A stretch of DNA of 63,794 nucleotides, taken from contig CAYWPG010000020.1 of the NCBI GenBank assembly GCA_964460035.1, forward strand, positions 1-63,794. Direction: 5' to 3'. Under the pieces are notes generated by a model. The model did not search any database and had not been told where the DNA came from. It saw only the letters and a list, made by a program, of their open reading frames with translations. The DNA is from CAYWPG01 sp964460035. Lineage in GTDB: Bacteria; Pseudomonadota; Gammaproteobacteria; Nitrococcales; AK92. The first letter of the stretch is position 1. Each line of letters begins with the position of its first letter. Positions 52,659 to 62,172 of this stretch are shown piece by piece. A program made the position numbers and the translations under genes.

Positions 52659-53726
52659 ATGGTAACCGCGAATGGGTCATCGGATATGCAAAGCAGCCCG
52701 CCGCAACGGACGGTGATGGTGGTCGACGACCACCGTTTCTCGCGTATGGTGCTGGCGCGTATCCTCCAAGCCGCCGGTTACTGCGTGCTGTTGGCCGAGA
52801 GCGGCAAGCAAGCGTTGGACATGCTGGAGAACGCGCAGCCCGATGCTTTCATGCTCGACGTGGAAATGCCCGACATGAGCGGCGTCGAACTGTGCCAGCG
52901 GCTGCGCGAACAACCACGCTTTCGCATGACCCCGATCCTCATGGTCACTGCGCAGGAAGACCCTAGCGTGTTCCGGCGCGCATTCGCTGTAGGGTGCGAC
53001 GATTTTGTCGACAAGCCGCTGTCGCCGCTGGTCGTGACGGCCAGACTCGGCGGATTGCTCAAGAAGTACGACTATTTCCGCGAGCTCGAGCGCGTGCGAG
53101 TTAACTTGGCCCGCTACATTTCGCCGCGGGTTCGGCAAATGATAGAACGCAGCGCAGGCAGCGACGAGTTGCCGCCTCCGGAGGAGCGGGAGGTCTGCAT
53201 CCTGTTCTCCGATATCCGCGGTTTTACCTCGTTGTCGCAAAAGCTGCCGGCCGCAGTGCTCTTCGCCAAACTCAGCCGTCAGCTGGGCGCGCAGGTGGAT
53301 GCCGTGTACCGCAATCGCGGTTACGTGGACAAGTTCGGCGGTGACGGCATCATGGCCGTGTTCGACGGCGATTCCATGGCGTGGGATGCTTGCCGTTGCG
53401 CGCTGGAGATCATGCGCTCGGCCGGCGAGAGCGAGAACGAGTGCGACGCGCCAATGCCGCTAGGCATAGGGATTCATCAAGGTCTTGTGGTCGCCGGAAA
53501 TATCGGTAGCGGTGAGCATCTCGACTACTCGGTGATCGGCAACACCGTGAACTTGGCGGCGCGGCTTTGCGGCTATGCGCACTCGCAGGACATCGTGGTA
53601 TCGGAAGTGGTGCGCGATGCGGTGGGCGAGGATCCCCGTTTCCGTTTCGTCGATCCCCAGCAGGCCCGGATCCGCGGCATGAGGGATCTGATCAAGATAT
53701 ACCGCCTGGTGCCCGCGCAAACCTAA
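52659..53726 (+). CDS. Response regulator with class III adenylate/guanylate cyclase output
   Basis: The ATG at 52659 is preceded by GGAG at good spacing. Residues 15-135 are a receiver domain (VMVVDDHRFSRMVLARILQA; phosphoacceptor Asp67 in MLDVEMP; Lys119 in VDKPL). Residues 175-350 are a class III cyclase (ILFSDIRGFTSLSQKLP, YVDKFGGDGIMAVFD, IGNTVNLAARL), with metal-binding Asp185 and Asp229 and the transition-state Asn/Arg pair. Lys225 suggests ATP as substrate. It would make cAMP on phosphorylation. No partner kinase is adjacent. Confidence 0.9.
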   Translation: MVTANGSSDMQSSPPQRTVMVVDDHRFSRMVLARILQAAGYCVLLAESGKQALDMLENAQPDAFMLDVEMPDMSGVELCQRLREQPRFRMTPILMVTAQEDPSVFRRAFAVGCDDFVDKPLSPLVVTARLGGLLKKYDYFRELERVRVNLARYISPRVRQMIERSAGSDELPPPEEREVCILFSDIRGFTSLSQKLPAAVLFAKLSRQLGAQVDAVYRNRGYVDKFGGDGIMAVFDGDSMAWDACRCALEIMRSAGESENECDAPMPLGIGIHQGLVVAGNIGSGEHLDYSVIGNTVNLAARLCGYAHSQDIVVSEVVRDAVGEDPRFRFVDPQQARIRGMRDLIKIYRLVPAQT

Positions 53727-53778
53727 CCCGCTTTTTGGCCGCCTAGGCCACAATGAAACGATTTGCTCTCTGGCCTAT

Positions 53779-53830
53779 GGGGGCGCTCCCACCGGGGAGT
53801 CTTCCCGCTGGCCTGTGGACAAGCGCCCCC
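53779..53830. terminator. Inverted repeat between convergent genes
   Basis: Exact 9-bp arms GGGGGCGCT (53779-53787) and AGCGCCCCC (53822-53830) flank a 34-nt loop between the stops of the cyclase gene and cca. It may act as a two-way terminator, although no T-run follows on either strand. Confidence 0.4.
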
Positions 53831-53836
53831 AGCCCG

Positions 53837-55069
53837 TCATGACTCGGTATAGCTTGCCTTGAGCTGCGCAATCGCTGCGGCACGAGCCTGTTGCATGGCT
53901 TGCCCGATCTCGGGGCCCCGTAGGCCGGCCTCGACGAATTGTCGGGCATCGATGCTCGCCGCGGCCTCATAGGCTGCGCGAAGATACTCGCCTTGCGGAT
54001 AGGTGCGCTCTTCGAATCCCAGTCGGCCGCGGGCGTCCGCTTCGCAAGCGAGGGTAAATTCCGACACCCGCTCGGGACGGCGGAAGCTGTCGAGCTCTTC
54101 CAGCAATCTCAGAACCGTCGACGGCTTGAGCTCGAATGCGCGGTGTGCGTGCAGGTGCAACTTGGCGACGAGGCGGCCTAGCTCCTGTACGTTGCGCGGT
54201 ACCCGCAGCCTCTTGGACAGCGCTTGCACCAGAGGAATCCCGCGGTGCTCATGCCCCGGATGGCGAGGCAGGTCGCTCGCCGGGGTCTGCGCCTTGCCAA
54301 GATCGTGCACCAGCACCGCAAAGCGAACGGCTAGCGGAGCATCGAGCCGGGCGGCCATGTCCAGCGCCATAAGAGTGTGCACACCGGCATCGATCTCGGG
54401 ATGGTATTCGGCGCGCTGCGGTACGCCGAAGAGTGCGTCCACTTCCGGCATCAGGCGCGCGAGCGCTCCGCACGCACGCAGGGTGGTTATGAACGCCGAC
54501 GGCTTCGCCTCGAGCAGGGCGCGCGCAAGTTCTTGCCAGACACGCTCGGGCACCAGCGCGTCCACCTCCCCGGCGGCGACCATGGTGCGGCACAGCTCCA
54601 GCGTCTCCTCGGCGATGCGAAACCCCATCGGCTGAAAGCGCGCGGCGAAGCGTGCCAGGCGGAGGATCCGCACAGGGTCTTCCTGAAATGCCGGAGATAC
54701 GTGTCGAAGTATCCGCGCTTCCAGATCGGCGCGACCGCCGAATGGGTCTACGAGCTCCCCATCAGGGCGACGCGCGATAGCGTTGATGGTCAGGTCGCGC
54801 CGGCGCAGATCGTCTTCCAGCGTGACCTCGGGACTGGCGTGAAAAACGAAACCCCGGTAGCCGGGGGCCGTTTTGCGCTCCGTACGAGCCAGCGCGTATT
54901 CCTCTTTGGTCTGCGGGTGCAGGAAGACCGGGAAGTCCCTGCCGACGGGCCGAAAGCCCTTGGCGAGCATATCTTCGACGCTGGCGCCTACGACCACCCA
55001 ATCCCGCTCTTTGACAGGCAGACCCAGCAGTTCGTCGCGAACTGCGCCTCCCACCAGAAATATTTCCAT
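53837..55069 (-). CDS. cca: CCA-adding enzyme (tRNA nucleotidyltransferase) with HD domain
   Basis: The 410-residue protein begins MEIFLVGGAVRDELLGLPVK, the class II nucleotidyltransferase motif, and has RRDLTINAIARRPDGELVDP and EDPVRILRLARFAARFQPMG. A C-terminal HD domain (FAVLVHDLGKAQTP, then HRGIPLVQAL) adds phosphohydrolase activity, as in the E. coli-type multifunctional enzyme. It repairs or adds the 3' CCA of tRNAs. It is one base after the NDUFA9-like gene. Confidence 0.95.
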   Translation of the reverse strand: MEIFLVGGAVRDELLGLPVKERDWVVVGASVEDMLAKGFRPVGRDFPVFLHPQTKEEYALARTERKTAPGYRGFVFHASPEVTLEDDLRRRDLTINAIARRPDGELVDPFGGRADLEARILRHVSPAFQEDPVRILRLARFAARFQPMGFRIAEETLELCRTMVAAGEVDALVPERVWQELARALLEAKPSAFITTLRACGALARLMPEVDALFGVPQRAEYHPEIDAGVHTLMALDMAARLDAPLAVRFAVLVHDLGKAQTPASDLPRHPGHEHRGIPLVQALSKRLRVPRNVQELGRLVAKLHLHAHRAFELKPSTVLRLLEELDSFRRPERVSEFTLACEADARGRLGFEERTYPQGEYLRAAYEAAASIDARQFVEAGLRGPEIGQAMQQARAAAIAQLKASYTES

Positions 55070-55070
55070 C

Positions 55071-56075
55071 TTAACTCGGTTTGCCGCGTTGCTCGGACTG
55101 CGCTTTGGCAGCGATGTGACGCCTCGCTGCCATACGCATACGGTCGTACTGGCTGCGGGCGTTGCCTTGGCCCAGATAGCCGGGCACTACGGCTTCCAGC
55201 CCCACCGGCTCGATTCCCAGGGCTGGCAGAGCGTTCACCGTGCAAACGTTGTCCACGGTGGCCGACAGGTAATTGTCGTAGGAGTAGGGCTGGCCGGGCA
55301 ATAGGCCCAGAATGCGGGCCTGCAGGCGCGACATGCCGTCGCTCAACGGCCAGATGCGTCGTTCGATGCCGGCGACGCTGGCAGTGTAGTCGACGAGTTC
55401 GTACAAGGTATAAGTCCGGGGCCCGCACAGCTCGAATGCCTTGCCCGCGCACTCCGGGTTGCCCAGACTGCGCACGAAAGCATCAGCGACGTTGCCTACA
55501 TACACGGGGCTGAAGCGGGCGTTGGGCGTGGGAAGCGGAAAAATGCCCGGAGAGAGTTTCAGCAAGCGCGCGAAGCGATTGAAGAAACTGTCTTCCGCGC
55601 CGAAGATGACCGACGGTCGGAAGCTGGTCACCCGCAGCGACGTATCCGCCGCCGCATGAACGAGGCGCTCGCCTTCTGCTTTCGTTTGCTGGTAACGGCT
55701 GGGGGCGTCAACGTCCGCGCCCAGCGCGCTCATATGCAGCAGGTTGCGCACCCCGGCGCGTCGGCAGGCAGCGATGATGCGTTCTACGAGCTCGATATGG
55801 GCGCGATGGAAAGCTCCCTTGTGCGGCTCGTTGAGAATGCCGACCAGGTTGATGACGGCTTCGCAGCCACGGAAGTGGCGTACCAGCTCGTCTTCGTCGT
55901 AGACGTCGGTTTCGTAGAGGTTGAGGTTGGGGATGACGAGCAGATTCCGATTCCGCTCACGCCGGCGGGTCAGTACACGCAGCTGAGACTTCTCCTGCGC
56001 ATCCGCCAAGCGGTTGGCGATATGGCGCCCCACGAAGCCGGTGCCGCCGACCATGCAAATATTGCGTACCCGCAT
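55071..56075 (-). CDS. NDUFA9-like NAD(P)-binding epimerase-family protein
   Basis: The 334-residue protein starts with the dinucleotide fold ICMVGGTGFVGRHIANRLAD and has CEAVINLVGILNE, NLLHMSALGADVDAPSRYQQ TK..., and FRPSVIFGAEDSFFNRFARL, matching the atypical SDR family of complex I subunit NDUFA9. The active-site Tyr-x3-Lys is partly kept as YQQTK. Bacterial members may act on quinone or complex I biogenesis; the reaction is unknown. It forms an operon with cca. Confidence 0.9.
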   Translation of the reverse strand: MRVRNICMVGGTGFVGRHIANRLADAQEKSQLRVLTRRRERNRNLLVIPNLNLYETDVYDEDELVRHFRGCEAVINLVGILNEPHKGAFHRAHIELVERIIAACRRAGVRNLLHMSALGADVDAPSRYQQTKAEGERLVHAAADTSLRVTSFRPSVIFGAEDSFFNRFARLLKLSPGIFPLPTPNARFSPVYVGNVADAFVRSLGNPECAGKAFELCGPRTYTLYELVDYTASVAGIERRIWPLSDGMSRLQARILGLLPGQPYSYDNYLSATVDNVCTVNALPALGIEPVGLEAVVPGYLGQGNARSQYDRMRMAARRHIAAKAQSEQRGKPS

Positions 56076-56413
56076 TTAAGCGACCTTCCCTTCGCCGTTG
56101 GCTCTGTCAAGGAGCTGCAGCCTTTGGATTGCCCGGTGCCGACGGGTCTGCGCTTCGGTAGCTTGCCCTGGTGCGCCAGGTCCGCACGGCCTCATAATAG
56201 CCGTTTTGGGCGCGGTCCGAAGGAGCACAAGGGAGAGGCCTACATATTCTGCGCTCTTCACGAGCCGCGGCCTCGTTCGGCGCACGGGGACGTGCCGCCC
56301 GTGTCGCGAGCCCGTTAGCACCGTGTGCACGGCGCACCGGCTGGCGGGTACCGCCGGGCCGCGCGTTGAAAAAGTCCAGGGGCGGGCTTTTTCGACATCC
56401 TGCAGTAGGGGGA
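56076..56413. other. Divergent gap between NDUFA9-like gene and TauE exporter gene
   Basis: I see no gene in these 338 bp. An imperfect inverted repeat (56365-56377, GTTGAAAAAGTCC; 56383-56395, GGGCTTTTTCGAC) lies 19 bp before the exporter start. It could be a regulator-binding palindrome or a leader hairpin. Confidence 0.4.
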
Positions 56414-57205
56414 ATGGTGGAAGGCTTGCTTTTGTATGTTGCAGCCGGCGCTGGGGCTGGGCTGATTTCCGGGCTGTTCGGTGTCGGGGGCGGCACCATC
56501 ATCGTGACCGTATTGTTGTTTCTATTCATGCTGCGAGGATACGCCCCCGAGCATGTCATGCACATGGCGGTGGGCAGTTCGCTGGCGGCCATCGTACTGA
56601 CCTCGTTAAGTTCGTTGCGGGCGCATGCCAAACTGGGCGGCGTGTTATGGCCCGTGCTCGCGCGCATGCTGCCCGGCATCGTGCTGGGGTCCTTGGCCGG
56701 TGCCGCCATTGCGGATCTTCTCAGCAGCAAGGCGCTGCAAATACTCTTCGGCGTGTTCCTGCTGGCCGTTGCGGCGCAGATGGCGTTCGCCGGCGCGCCG
56801 CCCGCGCAGCGCCAGTTGCCCGGCAGCGTTGGGTTGGCGATTGGCGGCTTCGGGATTGCGGTGCTATCGGCCCTGCTGGGGATCGGCGGCGGCTCGCTGA
56901 CGGTGCCGTGGCTGGTCTGGTGCGGTACCGAAATGCGCAAGGCAGTGGGCACTTCGGCAGCCTGCGGCTTGCCCATCGCCATCTTCGGGGCTATCGGTTT
57001 CGTGGCGGCGGGGTGGGGCAATCCGTTGCTTCCGGCAGGGGCAACGGGATACGTCTACTGGCCGGCTGTGGCCGGTCTTGTGGTGCCGAGCATGCTCTTG
57101 GCGCCCGTGGGCGCACGGCTCGCGCATCGATTGCCTGCGAAGGTTCTCAAGCGCATCTTCGCAGCGTTCCTTACCGTGATCGCACTGCGGCTGCTCACCG
57201 GGTGA
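56414..57205 (+). CDS. TauE/SafE-family sulfite or organosulfonate exporter
   Basis: The ATG at 56414 (MVEGLLLYVAAGAGAGLISG) follows AGGGGGA. The 263-residue protein has about eight hydrophobic helices and the two repeated family blocks GLISGLFGVGGGTIIVTVLL and ALLGIGGGSLTVPWLVWCG. It belongs to the DUF81/TauE exporters; sulfite or related sulfur anions are the usual guess. It stands alone and ends at a clear terminator. Confidence 0.9.
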   Translation: MVEGLLLYVAAGAGAGLISGLFGVGGGTIIVTVLLFLFMLRGYAPEHVMHMAVGSSLAAIVLTSLSSLRAHAKLGGVLWPVLARMLPGIVLGSLAGAAIADLLSSKALQILFGVFLLAVAAQMAFAGAPPAQRQLPGSVGLAIGGFGIAVLSALLGIGGGSLTVPWLVWCGTEMRKAVGTSAACGLPIAIFGAIGFVAAGWGNPLLPAGATGYVYWPAVAGLVVPSMLLAPVGARLAHRLPAKVLKRIFAAFLTVIALRLLTG

Positions 57206-57268
57206 GTCGCCAGGGCTGCGTGCGCGGTCCGGCGAAGAGTTCTCGCGCCGCCCGACGCCCCAAGGATT

Positions 57269-57320
57269 CGCCCCCGGTTATAGTGTTCCTGCGAACGTTG
57301 ATACCGGGGGCGAGTTTTTT
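57269..57320 (+). terminator. Rho-independent terminator after the TauE gene
   Basis: CGCCCCCGGT (57269-57278) pairs with ACCGGGGGCG (57303-57312), with a small internal hairpin (GTTC-CTGC-GAAC) in the loop, followed by AG and six T at 57315-57320. It separates the exporter gene from the convergent accC. Confidence 0.85.
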
Positions 57321-57368
57321 GCTGCCGGCGGCGTACTGACGGGACGGGGTCCCTCGCGTTACGGCCGC

Positions 57369-58712
57369 CTAGCTCTTGCCGAGCTTCTTCTCCAGGTAGT
57401 GAATGTTGGTGCCACCGGCCTGGAACGCCGCGTCGGCCATGATCTCTTGCTGGAGCGGGATGTTGGTCTTTATCCCGCCAATGACGATTTCCGAGAGCGC
57501 GTTGCGCATGCGCGCGATCGCTGACTCGCGGGTATCGCCGTACGCGATCAGCTTCGCGATCATGGAGTCGTAATACGGCGGCACGAAGTAGCCGTTATAA
57601 ATATGCGAGTCGACGCGAATGCCAGGCCCGCCAGGCGCGTGGTATTGGTCGATACGCCCGGGCGACGGTATGAACGTTTCCGGATCTTCGGCATTGATGC
57701 GGCACTCGATGGCGTGTCCGCGCAGGCAGACATCCTCCTGACGGAACGATAGCGGCAACCCGGCGGCGATTCGCAGCTGCTCGCGCACGATATCGATACC
57801 GGTGACCATTTCCGTTACGGGATGTTCTACCTGCACGCGAGTGTTCATCTCGATGAAGTAGAACCGGCCGTCCTGATAGAGGAACTCGAAGGTGCCGGCC
57901 CCGCGATAGCCGATGCGTCGACAGGCTTCGGCGCAGAGCTCGCCGATTTCCGCTCGCTGCTCGGGGGTGAGTCCGGGGGCCGGGCTCTCCTCGACCACCT
58001 TCTGGTGGCGCCGTTGCATAGAGCAGTCGCGCTCGCCCAGGTGCACGGCGTTGCCGTGCTCGTCCGCCAGCACCTGAATCTCGATATGGCGCGGATTATC
58101 CAGGAACTTTTCCATGTAGACGGTGCTGTTGCCGAAGGCTGCGCCGGCTTCCGCCTTGGTCAGCGAAATAGCGTTGAGCAGCGCCGCTTCGCTGTGCACC
58201 ACTCGCATGCCGCGCCCGCCCCCGCCGCCGGCGGCCTTGATGATCACCGGGTATCCAATCTCCCGGCCCAGGCGCAGGTTCTCCTCCGGATCATCGCCCA
58301 GCGGCCCATCGGAGCCCGGCACGCAGGGAATGCCGGCCTCTTTCATCGCTTTGATGGCGGATACCTTGTCGCCCATCAGGCGAATGGTCTCGGCGCGCGG
58401 GCCGATGAAGATAAATCCGGAGCGTTCGACCCGTTCCGCGAAATCCGCGTTCTCCGCCAAAAAACCGTAGCCGGGGTGGATGGCAACGGCATCGGTGACT
58501 TCGGCCGCGCTGATTATGGCCGGGATGTTCAGGTAGCTCTCGCTCGAAGGCGCCGGCCCAATGCAAACCGACTCATCCGCAAGGCGAACGTGTTTGAGGT
58601 CGCGGTCGGCAGTCGAGTGCACGGCCACGGTCTTGATGCCCAGCTCGCGGCAGGCGCGCAGTATGCGCAGAGCGATTTCGCCGCGGTTGGCGATGACGAC
58701 TTTTTCCAGCAT
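57369..58712 (-). CDS. accC: Biotin carboxylase subunit AccC of acetyl-CoA carboxylase
   Basis: The 447-residue ATP-grasp enzyme starts MLEKVVIANRGEIALRILRA and has the glycine-rich loop KAAGGGGGRGMRVV, the EMNTRVQVEHPVTEMVTG catalytic block and the biotin carboxylation region ERDCSMQRRHQKVVEE. It carboxylates biotin on AccB with bicarbonate and ATP, the first step of fatty-acid synthesis. It follows accB by 39 bp. Full length. Confidence 0.98.
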   Translation of the reverse strand: MLEKVVIANRGEIALRILRACRELGIKTVAVHSTADRDLKHVRLADESVCIGPAPSSESYLNIPAIISAAEVTDAVAIHPGYGFLAENADFAERVERSGFIFIGPRAETIRLMGDKVSAIKAMKEAGIPCVPGSDGPLGDDPEENLRLGREIGYPVIIKAAGGGGGRGMRVVHSEAALLNAISLTKAEAGAAFGNSTVYMEKFLDNPRHIEIQVLADEHGNAVHLGERDCSMQRRHQKVVEESPAPGLTPEQRAEIGELCAEACRRIGYRGAGTFEFLYQDGRFYFIEMNTRVQVEHPVTEMVTGIDIVREQLRIAAGLPLSFRQEDVCLRGHAIECRINAEDPETFIPSPGRIDQYHAPGGPGIRVDSHIYNGYFVPPYYDSMIAKLIAYGDTRESAIARMRNALSEIVIGGIKTNIPLQQEIMADAAFQAGGTNIHYLEKKLGKS

Positions 58713-58751
58713 CGACTAAAAATCCGATTTGGAGTGATGCGCTGCAGCGCC

Positions 58752-59210
58752 TTACTCGATGATGAACAGCGGCTGATCGAACTCGACTGGCTGACCGTTC
58801 TCTACCAGTATCGCAGTGACCACGCCGTCCTTGTCGCTCTCGATCTGGTTGAGCATCTTCATCGCTTCGATAATGCACAGCGTATCGCCAACCTTGACAC
58901 GCTGGCCTTCCTCGACAAACGGCTTGGCGCCAGGCGAGGGTGCGCGGTAGAAGGTGCCGACCATCGGCGAACGCACGCTGTGCCCGGCGGGGATGGCCGG
59001 TTTGGCGGCTGCCTCGTCGCCTGCGGGCGCTGCCGGCGCGGATGCCACCGCAGTGGGAGCTGGGCTGTTGACTACGTACGTCTGGGGGGCAGGAGCGATA
59101 CTGCTGCCGCGGCTGATGCGAACCGACTCTTCCCCCTCTTTGATCTCGATTTCGTTGATGCCGGATTCTTCCAGCAGCTCGATCAAGCGTTTGATCTTGC
59201 GGATATCCAT
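58752..59210 (-). CDS. accB: Biotin carboxyl carrier protein AccB
   Basis: The 152-residue protein has the N-terminal helix MDIRKIKRLIELLEESGINE, an Ala/Pro-rich linker (about 37-78) and the biotinyl domain with GTFYRAPSPGAKPFVEEGQ and the EAMKM motif, biotin on Lys118. It carries CO2 from AccC to the carboxyltransferase. It is between aroQ and accC, the common order in gammaproteobacteria. Confidence 0.97.
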   Translation of the reverse strand: MDIRKIKRLIELLEESGINEIEIKEGEESVRISRGSSIAPAPQTYVVNSPAPTAVASAPAAPAGDEAAAKPAIPAGHSVRSPMVGTFYRAPSPGAKPFVEEGQRVKVGDTLCIIEAMKMLNQIESDKDGVVTAILVENGQPVEFDQPLFIIE

Positions 59211-59222
59211 CGACAGGTTTCC

Positions 59223-59666
59223 TTATTTTACCGCCAGGCGCCGTAGCGCCGCTTGCAATGCCAATTCGTAGCCCTGCGGGCCTAGCCCGCAGATGACGCC
59301 CACTGCGATATCCGACAGGTACGAATGCCGTCGGAATGGCTCCCGGGCATGAACGTTCGAGAGGTGTACCTCGATGAACGGAATTTTCACTCCTGCCAGC
59401 GCGTCGCGAATGGCGACACTGGTGTGAGTGAAGGCGGCGGGGTTGATGATGATGAAGTCCACCCCAGCTGCCTCGGCGGCATGAATCCTGTCAACGAGTG
59501 CGTGTTCGGCGTTGCTCTGAAAACTCTCGAACCCGACCCCGGCTTCCTTGCACAGCGCTGCCAGCCGAGCGTTTATATCGGCAAGCGTGTCGGTGCCATA
59601 GATCTCAGGCTCTCGTCGGCCAAGCAGATTGAGATTGGGTCCGTTCAGGACCAGGATCGCTGGCAT
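59223..59666 (-). CDS. aroQ: Type II 3-dehydroquinate dehydratase AroQ
   Basis: The ATG at 59664-59666 (MPAILVLNGPNLNLLGRREP) has GGGGAAG before it and gives 147 residues, the normal size; a start 15 bp earlier is possible. Catalytic Tyr (EIYG), the FESFQSNAEHALVDRIHAA block, INPAAFTHTSVAIRDAL and HLSNVHAREPFRRHSYLS are present. It dehydrates 3-dehydroquinate in the shikimate pathway. It precedes accB by 12 bp. Confidence 0.97.
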   Translation of the reverse strand: MPAILVLNGPNLNLLGRREPEIYGTDTLADINARLAALCKEAGVGFESFQSNAEHALVDRIHAAEAAGVDFIIINPAAFTHTSVAIRDALAGVKIPFIEVHLSNVHAREPFRRHSYLSDIAVGVICGLGPQGYELALQAALRRLAVK

Positions 59667-59803
59667 CACGCGCTTCCCCATGCTCGCGGGCGCAGCAACT
59701 CAACTGCACCATGATGGTCGCGATTCTGACTGAATCCCTTTTTGATGTCTAGATCGGCGAAATTACCGGCCAGTTCGGCGGAGTTTCTTAATCGTGCACT
59801 GGA

Positions 59804-60337
59804 TCACAGCAATTTTTTGAGAGCCTGCTCAATGGTCTCGTAGTCGACCTCGTAGGCGAATACATCGCTGATGAGGCCGTCACGGCCGATCACCACCGTA
59901 TACGGCAGGGTGCCGTTGAGGTTGCCGTAGCGCTCACTGACTTCCATGGCGTTCTGAACGCCGTAAAGCAGCGGGTAATTGACGCCCAGCTCTTCGGCGA
60001 ACTGCCGCGCCGCGTCCGGCCGGTCGACGGCGATGCCGACGAACTGCACCCCTTGGTCGCCATATTGCTCCTGCAGGGCGATGAAGTGCGGGATCTCGCG
60101 CACGCAAGGCGGGCACCAGCTGGCCCAGAAGTTGATGGCAAGGATCTTGCCATCCCACTGAGTCACTGACTGCGGCTGTCCATCGAGGTCCGGGAGTTCG
60201 AACTCGGGGCGCATGCTGGCAGTCTCGGCATCGGCGCTCACGCGCTCGTACGCAATGTAGCCGCCGATGCCGACCGCACCGCCGATGATCGCGGTAATTA
60301 GCACGAGCGCGAATGTTTTCAGGGAAGGAGATGCCAT
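59804..60337 (-). CDS. TlpA/ResA-type thiol-disulfide oxidoreductase
   Basis: The 177-residue protein has an N-terminal membrane anchor (about 7-30) and a periplasmic thioredoxin fold with the active site W74-C75-P-P-C78 and a cis-proline region GTLPYTVVIG. TlpA-like proteins reduce disulfides, often in cytochrome c maturation. It starts 4 bp after dsbD, which would supply it with electrons. Confidence 0.93.
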   Translation of the reverse strand: MASPSLKTFALVLITAIIGGAVGIGGYIAYERVSADAETASMRPEFELPDLDGQPQSVTQWDGKILAINFWASWCPPCVREIPHFIALQEQYGDQGVQFVGIAVDRPDAARQFAEELGVNYPLLYGVQNAMEVSERYGNLNGTLPYTVVIGRDGLISDVFAYEVDYETIEQALKKLL

Positions 60338-60341
60338 CGTG

Positions 60342-62168
60342 TTACCTCAGCCAAAGCGCTTGCTGTGCCCATTGTTGAAAACGATCCGGCGGCATGAAGC
60401 CGGCGACGCGGAAGTCCGCCCGTTCGCTGCCGTCGGCCCCGTAGAACACCACGGCCGGGGGCAGGAACACATTGAGGTGCGCTAGCAAGGCTTTATCGTC
60501 CGCGTCCATCGCGGTCACGTCGGCCCTGAGGAGCACGGCCGGGCGCAATGTGTCCTGCACGCGCGGATCGGTGAATGTGTGTTCTTCCAATTGTATGCAG
60601 TACACGCACCAGTCGGCGTAGACGTCCATCACGACCGGGCGCTCCAGAGCGCTGGCGCGTTCGAGCTCCCGCTGAAGATCGGCCACGGTCTTGACGGGCT
60701 GAAAACGCAGCTCGGCCGGCTGTGTCGCGCCTAGGCCGAACCCGCTTAGCGGCTGCCAGAAGTCGCGGCTACCAGCCGCTGCGCCGATCAGCACCAGGCT
60801 GCCCCAGAGAAAGAGCAGCAGCCCGCCGGCCTTGCGCAGGCGGGCCGTGCCGCCAGCGTTGCTATCGAGTTGGTCGAAGGCGCCAAGATAAACGGCGCAG
60901 CCGAGCAGCAGCGCACCCCACAGAGCCAGCGCGACAGAACCGGGCAGAATGCGCTCAAGCATCCAAAGCGCCACGGCAAGAAAGCCGACCCCGAATATTT
61001 TTCTAACCGTGACCATCCATGGGCCGGAGCGCGGCAGCCAGCGCCCCGCCGCGGTGCCGATCAGCAGCAATGGCACGCCCATCCCGTTGGCAAGCGTGAA
61101 TAGCGCCAGCCCGCCGAGCAGCGCATCTCCGGTGTTGCTGATAAAGACCAGTGCGGCAATCAGCGCGGGGCCCGAGCAGGCGCTGACGATCAGCGCCGAG
61201 AGGGCGCCCATTATGGCGACCCCGATCAGGCTGCCACCCCGCTGGCGGCGAGACAGCCTGTCGATGCGCGTCTGCCAGCTGCTGGGCAGCTGCAGCTCGA
61301 ACAGGCCGAACATGGATAGTGCCAGCACTACGAACAGTGCGGCGAAGGCGCCCAGCACCAACGGGCTCTGCAGGTCCGCTTGGATGGCCTGCCCCGACAG
61401 GCCCGCCGCCACGCCGGCAAGCGCGTAGGTAACGGCGGTAGCTTCGACGTACACCAGCGAGAGCAGGAATGCGCGCGCGCCGCTCTTGGGGCCGCTGTCG
61501 CCGGCAATGAGCCCGGACAGTATGGGAACCATGGGGTAGAGGCACGCAGTGAAGGCGAGCAAGAGACCGGCGGCGAAGAATCCGCCCAGTATCAACGGAA
61601 TGTTGCCCCCCCGAAGCAGCCCTTGCAGGCGGCTGCCCTCGTCCGCGGGCGGGCGCGGCGACAGGCTGGCGCTGGTCGTTGCGGCGGTTGCGGGCGACTC
61701 GGCGGCGGCGCCGAATGGATACTCTATGGCGAGCGGCGGATAGCACAGGCCGGCATCGGCGCAGCCTTGGTATTCGGCGGTGAGAACGAATGCTCCCTGC
61801 GGGGCCTGGTCTAGCGTGAGGCGTACTTCCGCTGGACCGTAGATGACGTGAAGCTCGCCGAAATACGGATCGTCCTTGAGTTCCCCTTCGGGTAGTGCGA
61901 TGGCGGCGATGCTGGCGTCGGTGCCGCTCAGAGAGAATCCGAACTTGTCGCGGTACAGGTAGTAGCCGTCGCGTGTATCCCAGCGCACCGTCAGCTCGGT
62001 AGGGCTGGTGCGTTCGGCGCTGAAGGGGAAGGCCTGTTCGGCCGGCAGCGGCTGCCGATTGCCGCCGAACAGGCCAGTCAGCCCGCCTTGCGCCAGCGCA
62101 GGCGCAGCCACTATCAGAAGTACCAGCGCCAGCAGCGTCGGTATACGCAAAGAAGGCGAGAAGCTCAT
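60342..62168 (-). CDS. dsbD: Thiol:disulfide interchange protein DsbD
   Basis: The 608-residue protein has a signal peptide (1-26), an N-terminal immunoglobulin-like domain with the cysteine pair C136/C142 (QGCADAGLCYPP), an eight-helix membrane domain (FTACLYPMVPILSGLIAG), and a C-terminal thioredoxin domain with WCVYC. It passes electrons from cytoplasmic thioredoxin to periplasmic proteins. It lies between cutA and the TlpA-like gene. Confidence 0.96.
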   Translation of the reverse strand: MSFSPSLRIPTLLALVLLIVAAPALAQGGLTGLFGGNRQPLPAEQAFPFSAERTSPTELTVRWDTRDGYYLYRDKFGFSLSGTDASIAAIALPEGELKDDPYFGELHVIYGPAEVRLTLDQAPQGAFVLTAEYQGCADAGLCYPPLAIEYPFGAAAESPATAATTSASLSPRPPADEGSRLQGLLRGGNIPLILGGFFAAGLLLAFTACLYPMVPILSGLIAGDSGPKSGARAFLLSLVYVEATAVTYALAGVAAGLSGQAIQADLQSPLVLGAFAALFVVLALSMFGLFELQLPSSWQTRIDRLSRRQRGGSLIGVAIMGALSALIVSACSGPALIAALVFISNTGDALLGGLALFTLANGMGVPLLLIGTAAGRWLPRSGPWMVTVRKIFGVGFLAVALWMLERILPGSVALALWGALLLGCAVYLGAFDQLDSNAGGTARLRKAGGLLLFLWGSLVLIGAAAGSRDFWQPLSGFGLGATQPAELRFQPVKTVADLQRELERASALERPVVMDVYADWCVYCIQLEEHTFTDPRVQDTLRPAVLLRADVTAMDADDKALLAHLNVFLPPAVVFYGADGSERADFRVAGFMPPDRFQQWAQQALWLR

Positions 62169-62172
62169 GCGG

